Assembly: GCA_964452325.1 (NCBI GenBank)
Contig: CAYVLB010000105.1
Coordinates: forward strand, 1-6,000
Reading direction: 5' to 3'
DNA length: 6,000 nt
From: JALVCQ01 sp964452325
GTDB lineage: Bacteria; Bacteroidota; Bacteroidia; JAADEI01; JALVCQ01
The notes below the pieces were generated by a model. The model was not told the DNA's origin and ran no database searches. It saw only the letters and a list, made by a program, of their open reading frames with translations. Below are positions 1 through 5,929 of the stretch, piece after piece; within the stretch, counting starts at the first letter, position 1, and every line of letters starts with the position of its first letter. A program made the translations under genes and the position numbers.

Positions 1-1480
1 GGATATTTTGATTGATGTGGTTGGCTATCGCAAACATGGACACAATGAGGGGGACGAACCCAAATTCACCCAACCTAAGCTATACAAAATCATTGCCCGA
101 CACCCCGATCCCCGAACCATCTACCTCCAGCAGCTGCAGAATGAAGGGGTGCTTGACCAACAACAGGCCCAACAATTTGAAGCAACCTTTAAGAGGCAGC
201 TTGCTCAGGCACTTCAAGAAGTACACCAAGAAGAATCTGTATTTACTTACATTCCACCGGAACTGGATTCGGAATGGAAAGCACTCCGGCACGGATTGTT
301 TGAAGACTTTGAAAAATCTTGGCCCACCGCAGTGCCGCGGGAAATCCTAGACCGAACCATCGATGTACTTACCTATATTCCACCCCATATCCAACCCATT
401 CCCAAAATCCGACGATTGATAGAAGAACGAAAAAAACGTTATCAGCAAGACCGCATCGATTGGGCATTGGGGGAACTTCTTGCCTATGGTGCCCTCATTG
501 CAGAAGGGAAAAATGTTCGAATTAGCGGCGAAGATTCTGTGCGGGGGACGTTTTCACATCGTCATGCAGCCGTTTATGATGCGGAAACCGAAGAACCCTA
601 TTTCTTTTTACATCATGTGGGTCCCGAACAGGGCAAATTTTGGATATATAACTCCATCCTTTCCGAATATGGCGTATTGGGCTTTGAGTACGGATATTCA
701 ATTGCCTATCCCCATACGTTGACTATTTGGGAAGCCCAATTCGGTGATTTTGCTAACGGCGCCCAAGTGATTATTGACCAATACATTGCTTCGGCCGAGT
801 CGAAGTGGCAGATTATGAGCGGGATTACCTTGTTGTTACCGCATGGCTATGAAGGACAGGGACCCGAACATTCCAGCGCACGGCCCGAACGTTTTCTTCA
901 ATTGGCTGCAGACTGCAATATAATCGTAGCGAACCTGACTACCCCCGCCAACCTCTTTCATGCCTTGCGGCGACAGCTCCAGTGGCCCTTTCGAAAACCC
1001 CTCATACTTTTTACGCCCAAATCGCTTTTACGTCATCCGGAGTGCATATCGGCTGTCAGTGACCTCACTGACGGCCACTTCCAAGAAGTTATTGATGACC
1101 CCGATGTCAAAAGTGCGCGCAAAATCAAGCGGGTATTATTGTGTACTGGAAAAATTTACTACGACCTGAAAGCGCGCCAGCGGCAGTTAGGGCCTCAGGC
1201 GGGAAGCGTGGCAATAGTTCGCATCGAACAATTGTATCCCATGCCTCACCACCGCATTGATGCGGTGATGAAAAAATATGTGAATGCTGAGTTTGTGTGG
1301 ATACAGGAAGAACCCAAAAACATGGGATATTGGACCTTTTGGCTTCGTCATTCCGAGTATGCCCGACAGTGGGGGCTAATTAGCCGGCGGGCCGCTGCCT
1401 CCCCCGCAACAGGATTCCATCAAAAACACCTCGAAGAACAAGAAGCCCTACTTTACCAAGCATTTGACCTCACTGCATAA
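1..1480 (+). CDS. sucA: 2-oxoglutarate dehydrogenase E1 component, C-terminal half (partial at left edge)
   Basis: E1 is the thiamine-diphosphate-dependent subunit of the cytosolic 2-oxoglutarate dehydrogenase complex (TCA cycle); it decarboxylates 2-oxoglutarate and transfers succinyl to the lipoyl group of E2. The reading frame is open from base 2 with no real start, so the N-terminal part (including the GDG-type ThDP motif) lies upstream. About 492 residues are visible, just over half of the usual ~900-930. The visible part opens with the E1o signature GYRKHGHNEGDEP (about bases 20-58). It continues with GEDSVRGTFSHRHA, TIWEAQFGDFANGAQV (pyrimidine-binding transketolase domain), HGYEGQGPEHSSARPERFLQ (about 842-901), RKPLILFTPKSLLRHP, and a C-terminal domain with RIEQLYPMP and the QEEPKNMGYW stretch. 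These match E. coli SucA closely from memory and separate it from pyruvate-type E1. It ends in TAA and sucB starts 13 bases later, so the two are probably co-transcribed. No frameshift is seen. Confidence 0.96.
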   Translation, partial: DILIDVVGYRKHGHNEGDEPKFTQPKLYKIIARHPDPRTIYLQQLQNEGVLDQQQAQQFEATFKRQLAQALQEVHQEESVFTYIPPELDSEWKALRHGLFEDFEKSWPTAVPREILDRTIDVLTYIPPHIQPIPKIRRLIEERKKRYQQDRIDWALGELLAYGALIAEGKNVRISGEDSVRGTFSHRHAAVYDAETEEPYFFLHHVGPEQGKFWIYNSILSEYGVLGFEYGYSIAYPHTLTIWEAQFGDFANGAQVIIDQYIASAESKWQIMSGITLLLPHGYEGQGPEHSSARPERFLQLAADCNIIVANLTTPANLFHALRRQLQWPFRKPLILFTPKSLLRHPECISAVSDLTDGHFQEVIDDPDVKSARKIKRVLLCTGKIYYDLKARQRQLGPQAGSVAIVRIEQLYPMPHHRIDAVMKKYVNAEFVWIQEEPKNMGYWTFWLRHSEYARQWGLISRRAAASPATGFHQKHLEEQEALLYQAFDLTA

Positions 1481-1493
1481 ATATCATTGAGAT

Positions 1494-2735
1494 ATGATTG
1501 AAATCCGCATCCCTGAGGTGGGAGAATCGGTAACAGAAGTCCAGATTGTAACATGGCTCAAGGAAGATGGGGATTACGTAGAAGCAGATGAGCCCATCGC
1601 TGAAATTGATTCTGATAAGGCCTCTTTCGAGTTGCCTGCTCCCGCCCCGGGAATCCTTAAAATCGAAGTTGCCGAGGGCCAAATTGTCAAAGTAGGCGAC
1701 TTGGTGGCCCGTATTGATGACTCCGCATCTCCCCAGGTATCTGATACTACTTCGGTCGATGCTGCAGATGACCGACCCGTTGCCGAAGCACCCTTGCCCC
1801 CTGGGGCGTCGACTCCTCCTGCTTCCCCTCCGAAAAAGCATCCATCACCAGCTGCTGAGGCACTCTTGAAGCAAGCAGGACTCACGGCCGAACAAGTTGA
1901 AGGAACCGGTCGGGAGGGGCGCATTACGTCGGCGGATGTTCGTCGCGCCATGACCTCACCACCACCGCCTTCCAAATCGCCTACTGAACCGACTTCTCCT
2001 CCTGTTGCTATCCCCCCTCTTGAAGGACAACGCCGCCGTAGCGAGCGCCGAGAACGCATGTCAATGATTCGCCGAACCATTGCCCGACGCTTGATGGAAG
2101 CCAAGCAAAACTCCGCCATGCTGACTACTTTTAACGAAATTGATATGAAGGCGGTGATGGAACTGCGTCGGCATTATAAGGAGACTTTTCAGGAAAAATA
2201 CGGGATTAGGCTGGGCTTTATGTCATTTTTTTCAAAAGCAGCATGTGAAGCCCTCAAAGAATGGCCTGCCGTTAATGCCCGAATTGAAAATGACGAGATC
2301 GTTTATTTCGATTACGTGGATCTGGGGATGGCTGTTTCAACTCCTCGCGGGCTGGTGGTCCCCGTTATCCGTGATGCCGATTTGATGAGCATCCCTCAGC
2401 TGGAAGCCGCAGTGGCCCAGCTGGCCCAAAAGGCACGTAACAACCAGTTGACTGTGGATGACCTCACGGGTGGCACCTTTTCCATTACCAATGGCGGCGT
2501 TTTTGGTTCGATGCTATCTACCCCGATCCTCAATTACCCCCAATCAGCCATTCTCGGCCTTCATCGTATCGTGGAACGGCCTGTCGCTATCGATGGTGAG
2601 GTGCAAATTCGACCAATCATGTATGTGGCCCTTTCATATGACCATCGCTTGATTGATGGCCGAGAAGCAGTCCGCTTCTTGTTCCGCATCAAAGAATTGA
2701 TAGAAGATCCTGCCCGCCTCCTGTTGGGAGTCTAA
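1494..2735 (+). CDS. sucB: dihydrolipoamide succinyltransferase (E2 of 2-oxoglutarate dehydrogenase)
   Basis: E2 is the core of the 2-oxoglutarate dehydrogenase complex; it moves succinyl from its lipoyl arm to CoA. The 413-residue protein, close to the E. coli length, shows the full E2 layout. A single lipoyl domain covers residues 1-76, with the lipoylated lysine K42 in DSDKAS. A Pro/Ala-rich linker runs over about 77-116. A peripheral-subunit-binding domain covers about 117-152 (PSPAAEALLKQAGL..GREGRITSADV). A second Pro/Ser-rich linker spans about 154-176, and the acyltransferase domain fills about 185-413. The active site SYDHRLIDGREAV carries H384 and D388. The segments FNEIDMKAVMELR, ITNGGVFGSMLSTPILN and the ending EDPARLLLGV are typical of succinyltransferases rather than acetyl- or branched-chain acyltransferases. 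The ATG at 1494 puts the lipoyl domain at the extreme N-terminus as expected. Only a weak GAGAT precedes it, not a proper Shine-Dalgarno. Its neighbours are sucA (13-base gap) and lpdA (14-base gap). Confidence 0.97.
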   Translation: MIEIRIPEVGESVTEVQIVTWLKEDGDYVEADEPIAEIDSDKASFELPAPAPGILKIEVAEGQIVKVGDLVARIDDSASPQVSDTTSVDAADDRPVAEAPLPPGASTPPASPPKKHPSPAAEALLKQAGLTAEQVEGTGREGRITSADVRRAMTSPPPPSKSPTEPTSPPVAIPPLEGQRRRSERRERMSMIRRTIARRLMEAKQNSAMLTTFNEIDMKAVMELRRHYKETFQEKYGIRLGFMSFFSKAACEALKEWPAVNARIENDEIVYFDYVDLGMAVSTPRGLVVPVIRDADLMSIPQLEAAVAQLAQKARNNQLTVDDLTGGTFSITNGGVFGSMLSTPILNYPQSAILGLHRIVERPVAIDGEVQIRPIMYVALSYDHRLIDGREAVRFLFRIKELIEDPARLLLGV

Positions 2736-2749
2736 ACCAATGTTAGCAT

Positions 2750-4156
2750 ATGGATACCTACGATGTCGTCATCATTGGCTCAGGGCCCGGTGGATACGTG
2801 GCAGCCATTCGGTCTGCCCAGTTGGGGTTGTCGGTTGCCCTTATTGAAAAATATGCCACGCTCGGTGGCACTTGCCTCAATGTAGGGTGCATCCCATCTA
2901 AAGCCCTACTCTCCGCCACCGAATCATATTATCATGCCCTCCACACCCTTCCACAAATGGGATTTAACCTGAAGGGACGCCCGGACTTTGCTCGATTGAT
3001 TGAATATAAGGAGAAGGTGGTTACTAAAATCACTAGCGGAGTTGAATTCCTGATGAAGAAACACAAGATAACCATATTTCATGGAGTGGCGAGTTTTCAG
3101 GATCCGCACACTGTGAAGGTAACAAATCATCAGGGGAAAAAGGCAGTGATTGGGGGGCGCCATATTATCGTTGCCACCGGATCGAAACCCGCTTCACTAC
3201 CATCTGCGCCTTTTGATAAAAAGCGGATTATTTCATCTACCGAAGCACTTTCACTGGTGGACCTGCCCCACAAGATGATCATCATCGGCGGCGGCATTAT
3301 CGGGGTTGAGCTGGGGTCGGTCTATGCGCGGCTCGGCACTCAGGTAGTCATTTTCGAATATCTTGACCGTTTGATTCCTGGCATGGATGATGAATTAGCT
3401 CGCCTTCTGTTACGGATGCTAAAAAAACTGGGAGTGCAAGTTGAATTGTCCCATCAGGTCGAAGAGGTCAAGGTGATCCGCGGTAAAAAAGTGAAGGTCA
3501 AAGCCCAACACCGGAAGCGTTCCGGTAAGGTTGTTACTGAGGAGGCGGACTACTGCTTAGTGGCGGTGGGACGTCGGCCCTATACGGATGGACTTGCCCT
3601 GGAGAAAGCGGGTCTTCAGACGGATACGAAGGGGTATATCCCGGTTAATGAACAACTCCAAACTGCTCAACCCCATATCTACGCCATCGGAGATGTGATC
3701 AAGGGCCCAATGTTGGCTCATAAAGCTTCTGAAGAAGGGATATTTGTTGCCGAATTGATTGCCGGAGCCCCCCGACGTATTAATCATTTTCTGATTCCAT
3801 CGGTCGTATATACTCACCCTGAGTTGGCGGCAGTGGGATTCACCGAATCTGAGCTTAAAGCGAAGGGGCGTGCGTATCGGAAGGGCATGTTTTATATGAA
3901 AGGCAACGGGAGGGCAGTAGCCAGTGGTGAAGCAGATGGATTGGTCAAGGTTTTAGTTGATGATGCCACAGATGAGATTATTGGTGTGCACGTAGCAGCC
4001 ACTCGGGCAGCAGATATGATTGCCGAAGCAGTCATCGCCATGGAGTTCCGAGCTACGGCAGATGACGTGGCCCGAATGACATTTGCCCATCCTACCTTTT
4101 CAGAGGCTTTTAAAGAGGCCGCTTTGGATGCAGGGGGACGAGTAATTCATGCCTAA
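2750..4156 (+). CDS. lpdA: dihydrolipoamide dehydrogenase (E3)
   Basis: This FAD flavoprotein reoxidises dihydrolipoyl groups with NAD+; E3 can serve the 2-oxoglutarate, pyruvate and branched-chain complexes and the glycine cleavage system. The 468 residues match the usual family length of about 465-475. The FAD-binding motif GSGPGG is at 10-15 and the redox-active disulfide at C42/C47 in GGTCLNVGCIPSKALL. ATGSKP is at 142-147, the NAD-binding GGGIIGVELGSVYARLG at 180-196 and the second FAD contact YAIGDVIKGPMLAHKA at 311-326. The C-terminal interface domain holds the catalytic pair H447/E452 in AHPTFSEAF. The segment about 411-420 (VAATRAADM) differs from the common GPRAxDM wording, but the fold motifs around it are intact. 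The ATG at 2750 places the FAD motif a few residues in, as is normal; an out-of-frame ATG at 2740 was not used. No Shine-Dalgarno is visible. Being 14 bases behind sucB, it is probably the dedicated E3 of this complex, though sharing with others cannot be excluded. Confidence 0.97.
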   Translation: MDTYDVVIIGSGPGGYVAAIRSAQLGLSVALIEKYATLGGTCLNVGCIPSKALLSATESYYHALHTLPQMGFNLKGRPDFARLIEYKEKVVTKITSGVEFLMKKHKITIFHGVASFQDPHTVKVTNHQGKKAVIGGRHIIVATGSKPASLPSAPFDKKRIISSTEALSLVDLPHKMIIIGGGIIGVELGSVYARLGTQVVIFEYLDRLIPGMDDELARLLLRMLKKLGVQVELSHQVEEVKVIRGKKVKVKAQHRKRSGKVVTEEADYCLVAVGRRPYTDGLALEKAGLQTDTKGYIPVNEQLQTAQPHIYAIGDVIKGPMLAHKASEEGIFVAELIAGAPRRINHFLIPSVVYTHPELAAVGFTESELKAKGRAYRKGMFYMKGNGRAVASGEADGLVKVLVDDATDEIIGVHVAATRAADMIAEAVIAMEFRATADDVARMTFAHPTFSEAFKEAALDAGGRVIHA

Positions 4157-4224
4157 AGGTGTTTCTGGATTGCTGATGATACGTGCCTGCCCAATGCAAG
4201 AAAAAGCCACTCGAGCAGAAATGT

Positions 4225-4232
4225 TATCTTTG
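4225..4232 (+). promoter_or_regulatory. Bacteroidota-type -7 promoter element upstream of rpsU
   Basis: TATCTTTG is a full match to the Bacteroidota primary-sigma -7 consensus TAnnTTTG. It lies 33 bases before the rpsU ATG, in the 108-base gap after lpdA, which otherwise holds nothing I can name. The expected -33 region (around 4200-4206) is A-rich (AAAAAGCC) and has no clear TTG. Transcription would begin near 4238-4242 and leave a leader of about 25 bases for the rpsU-xer-hpf operon. The element is seen; the start point is inferred. Confidence 0.6.
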
Positions 4233-4264
4233 CAACCCTTATTAATATGCTAAGTTGACTTGCC

Positions 4265-4456
4265 ATGGTTCGTTTGGAGATTCATGATAATGAGCCCATT
4301 GATCGCGCCCTGAAAAAGTTTCGGAAACTGGTAGACCGCAGTAAGGTGCTTCGAGAATTCCGGCGTCATATGTATTATGAGAAGCCTTCAGTACGTCGGC
4401 GCAATCAAATCTTACGGGCGGCATATCGTGAACGAATGCGCCACCTGAGTGGTTGA
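4265..4456 (+). CDS. rpsU: 30S ribosomal protein bS21
   Basis: bS21 is a small basic protein on the 30S platform near the 3' end of 16S rRNA. In Bacteroidota it is known to help hide the anti-Shine-Dalgarno sequence. The 63-residue product has the family pattern: a short beta-like N-terminus (MVRLEIHDNEPIDRALKKF), a first basic helix (about 11-22), a turn, REFRRHMYYEKPSVRRR (30-46), and a second basic helix ending RAAYRERMRHLSG. Length and charge are normal for the family in this phylum. The ATG at 4265 is preceded by AAGTTGACTTGCC with no Shine-Dalgarno. It is the first gene after the TATCTTTG promoter element. Its TGA (4454-4456) shares one base with the ATG of the recombinase gene, suggesting translational coupling. 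Confidence 0.93.
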   Translation: MVRLEIHDNEPIDRALKKFRKLVDRSKVLREFRRHMYYEKPSVRRRNQILRAAYRERMRHLSG

Positions 4457-5349
4457 TGTGGGCGGAACGGCTAGCCCGCTATCTTGAGGTGCGGGGCTAT
4501 TCTCCTCACACAATTACCGCATATTGTGCGGATGTTCGGCAGGCAGAACTATTCTTTAAATCGGAGTTCGGTAAAACAATAGCAGATTTAAGCGTTGCCG
4601 AATTAGAGCAGTATCTTATTGTACTTAGCCAGAAGCGGTATCGGCCGCGGACGCTGAATCGCAAAATGATGGCTTTGCGGGCCTTGGGTCGGTTCCTCCG
4701 CTGGGAAGGGTACCCCATAACATGGGATGCCTCATTAGAAGTGATTCCGGCGACTGCTACCTTGCCCCAGTTTCTTTCAGAGAAAGAAGTGGTAGCAATT
4801 ACTGATTGGCTTGAAGAAATCCCCACGGAATGGAGGGAATTGCGGGATAAAGTCGTATTTTTGTTATTGATCACTACGGGAATGCGGCGTGGGGAGCTAT
4901 TGAGAGTAAAAGTCGGAGATGTCGACATGAATGGACGATGGATACGGGTCATGGGAAAAGGTGGAAAAGAACGTCATTTGCCGTTGTTGGAGTGGATGTC
5001 GGCACTTTTGCATTCCTATCTTAAAGAACGAAATGCACGTCGCCCCCAGGTGCCGCACCTGATCATAACCGATAAACTGCGCCCCCCTTATCCTGCCATG
5101 ATCTATCGAATCGTTCGACGCCTTTCTTATCACTTAACGGGCAAGATTTTATCGCCACATCAGCTGCGCCATACGTTTGCGACGGTGTTGTTGAATCGGG
5201 GGGTCGATGTTATGACATTAAAAGAGCTATTGGGGCACGCCTCATTGGCCGCAACACAAATATACACCCATACCTCAATTGACCAGCTCAAAAAGGCGAT
5301 AATTCAAGCCCATCCCCATGGCACAGAAACTATAGATAAATCAGCATAA
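4456..5349 (+). CDS. xerC: Xer-family tyrosine recombinase (XerC/XerD type)
   Basis: This is a site-specific tyrosine recombinase of the housekeeping Xer kind, which resolves chromosome dimers at dif. Starting at ATG 4456 it has 297 residues, like E. coli XerC/XerD. The N-terminal SAM-like core-binding domain covers about 1-88 (RYLEVRGYSPHTITAYCADV; LNRKMMALRALGRFLRWE). The catalytic domain covers about 105-285 with the whole active set visible: R144 in TTGMRRGEL, K168 in MGKGGKER, H235 and R238 in SPHQLRHTFAT, H261 in LLGHASLAATQIYTH and the nucleophile Y270. A TTG one codon upstream (4453) could also start it, but ATG 4456 overlaps the rpsU stop by one base and is preferred. Its place between rpsU and hpf is typical of Bacteroidota and argues against a phage or transposon integrase. 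Whether it plays the XerC or the XerD role cannot be told from one paralog, so the symbol is provisional. Confidence 0.92.
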   Translation: MWAERLARYLEVRGYSPHTITAYCADVRQAELFFKSEFGKTIADLSVAELEQYLIVLSQKRYRPRTLNRKMMALRALGRFLRWEGYPITWDASLEVIPATATLPQFLSEKEVVAITDWLEEIPTEWRELRDKVVFLLLITTGMRRGELLRVKVGDVDMNGRWIRVMGKGGKERHLPLLEWMSALLHSYLKERNARRPQVPHLIITDKLRPPYPAMIYRIVRRLSYHLTGKILSPHQLRHTFATVLLNRGVDVMTLKELLGHASLAATQIYTHTSIDQLKKAIIQAHPHGTETIDKSA

Positions 5350-5351
5350 CC

Positions 5352-5639
5352 ATGCATGCACGAATTCAAGGAAAGGGTTATTTGTCACCGGCTCAAGAAA
5401 TGGTATTAGACAAAAAACTTCGTAAGCTGGATCGAATTGCCGAAGGTGTGGAAGATCTCACGGTTTATGTACGGGAGTGTTCCCCCGCCCGCTGTGAACT
5501 GGAGATGCGCGTATTGGTTAAGGGGACTCCGTTGTTTGCTCGAGCATCCAGTAAAACCTTCGAACAAGGGGTTGATGTGGTGTTGGATGCGATTGTACGA
5601 CAATTGAAGTCGCATCGAGATCGGACGATTGGGAAATAA
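5352..5639 (+). CDS. hpf: ribosome hibernation promoting factor, short form (HPF/RaiA family)
   Basis: HPF-family proteins bind the 30S decoding channel and silence ribosomes in slow growth or stationary phase. The 95-residue product fits the single-domain family, which is about 95-110 long. It can be read as beta1 (2-7, HARIQG), a long basic helix (about 12-29, with KKLRKLDRI), beta2 (about 34-42, DLTVYVREC), beta3 (46-54, RCELEMRVL), beta4 (60-66) and a C-terminal helix (about 69-88, FEQGVDVVLDAIVRQLKSH). It lacks the extra C-terminal dimerisation domain of long HPF. It starts two bases after the recombinase stop (TAACCATG), so it is almost certainly co-transcribed and perhaps coupled. The family assignment rests on length, predicted fold pattern and the conserved rpsU-xer-hpf context; sequence identity to E. 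coli HPF is modest. Confidence 0.85.
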   Translation: MHARIQGKGYLSPAQEMVLDKKLRKLDRIAEGVEDLTVYVRECSPARCELEMRVLVKGTPLFARASSKTFEQGVDVVLDAIVRQLKSHRDRTIGK

Positions 5640-5655
5640 ATTTGTTGGGAACGGG

Positions 5656-5677
5656 TTTCCGATGGAAAAGTTTTCTT
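5656..5677 (+). terminator. possible weak terminator-like inverted repeat after hpf
   Basis: TTTCC (5656-5660) and GGAAA (5664-5668) form a perfect 5-bp inverted repeat around GAT, followed by a T-rich stretch AGTTTTCTT. It lies 16 bases after the hpf stop. The stem is short and AT-rich for an intrinsic terminator, and it overlaps the expected upstream half of the tRNA promoter, so its role is uncertain. Confidence 0.25.
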
Positions 5678-5684
5678 AGCTTTG
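5677..5684 (+). promoter_or_regulatory. Bacteroidota-type -7 promoter element for the tRNA cluster
   Basis: TAGCTTTG fits the TAnnTTTG consensus and lies 44 bases before the 5' end of tRNA-Thr, in the only spacer between hpf and the tRNAs. TTTCC around 5656-5660 is near the expected -33 position but is not a clear TTG. Transcription would begin near 5690 and run through the tRNAs. The motif is seen; its use is inferred. Confidence 0.5.
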
Positions 5685-5707
5685 CACCCCCTTTGATGGA
5701 AGGGGTG
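5685..5707 (+). other. GC-rich hairpin between the tRNA promoter motif and tRNA-Thr
   Basis: CACCCC (5685-5690) pairs with GGGGTG (5702-5707). TT/AA (5692-5693 with 5700-5701) can extend the stem past a bulged C, leaving a 6-base loop TGATGG. The bases after it (GATATTTAACATT) are AT-rich but not a T run, so it is not a convincing terminator. It could be a 5' leader hairpin of the tRNA precursor or the end of read-through hpf mRNA. Confidence 0.4.
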
Positions 5708-5728
5708 GATATTTAACATTCGCTGGAC

Positions 5729-5801
5729 GCCGATGTAGCTCAGTTGGTAGAGCAACGGATTTGTAATCCGCAGGTCGTGGGTTCGAGTCCCTCCATCGGC
5801 T
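5729..5801 (+). tRNA. tRNA-Thr, anticodon UGU (ACA codons)
   Basis: The 7-bp acceptor stem GCCGATG (5729-5735)/CATCGGC (5794-5800) is perfect. The D arm is GCTC-AGTTGGTA-GAGC and the anticodon loop TTTGTAA has UGU at 5762-5764. The T loop is TTCGAGT and the discriminator is T5801. CCA is not encoded (CCT follows), so it would be added after transcription. Two stem positions do not pair: A27 with C43 (5755/5771) and U50 with U64 (5778/5792). Invariant U8, A14, G18, G19 and the T-loop bases are present, so it is probably functional. It is the first gene of the tRNA cluster. Confidence 0.93.
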
Positions 5802-5828
5802 CCTCCAGGAATAGCTAAAGCAGTGCTT

Positions 5829-5911
5829 GGGGAGATGCCGGAGCGGTCAAACGGGGTGGACTGTAAATCCATTGGCGTATGCCTTCGGTGGTTCGAATCC
5901 ACCTCTCCCCA
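5829..5911 (+). tRNA. tRNA-Tyr, anticodon GUA
   Basis: This is a class II tRNA of 83 bases. The acceptor stem GGGGAGA (5829-5835)/TCTCCCC (5904-5910) is perfect and the discriminator is A5911. The anticodon arm GTGGA-CTGTAAA-TCCAT carries GUA at 5863-5865. A long variable arm has the GGC/GCC stem (about 5872-5883), as expected for bacterial tRNA-Tyr. The T arm GGTGG-TTCGAAT-CCACC is perfect. CCA is not encoded. It follows tRNA-Thr after a 27-base spacer, so the two are probably processed from one precursor. Confidence 0.96.
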
Positions 5912-5929
5912 CACGGCACGGAAGGGTAG

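Noticed and set aside
1574..2119. Minus-strand 181-residue open frame inside sucB
   Set aside because: It is a shadow of the Pro/Ala/Ser-rich linker region of sucB; low-complexity, no recognisable domain, and fully inside a certain gene.
4157..4224. Intrinsic terminator after lpdA
   Set aside because: I found no stable GC-rich stem followed by a T run between the lpdA stop and the rpsU promoter motif, so I do not call one.
4506..4952. Minus-strand 148-residue open frame inside the recombinase gene
   Set aside because: It lies opposite a complete tyrosine recombinase with all catalytic residues; composition is Ser/Arg-rich and no motif is visible.
4456..5349. Reading the recombinase as the integrase of a mobile element inserted near the tRNAs
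   Set aside because: It is full length, of housekeeping Xer size, coupled to rpsU and hpf, with no att-like direct repeats, excisionase or cargo genes nearby.
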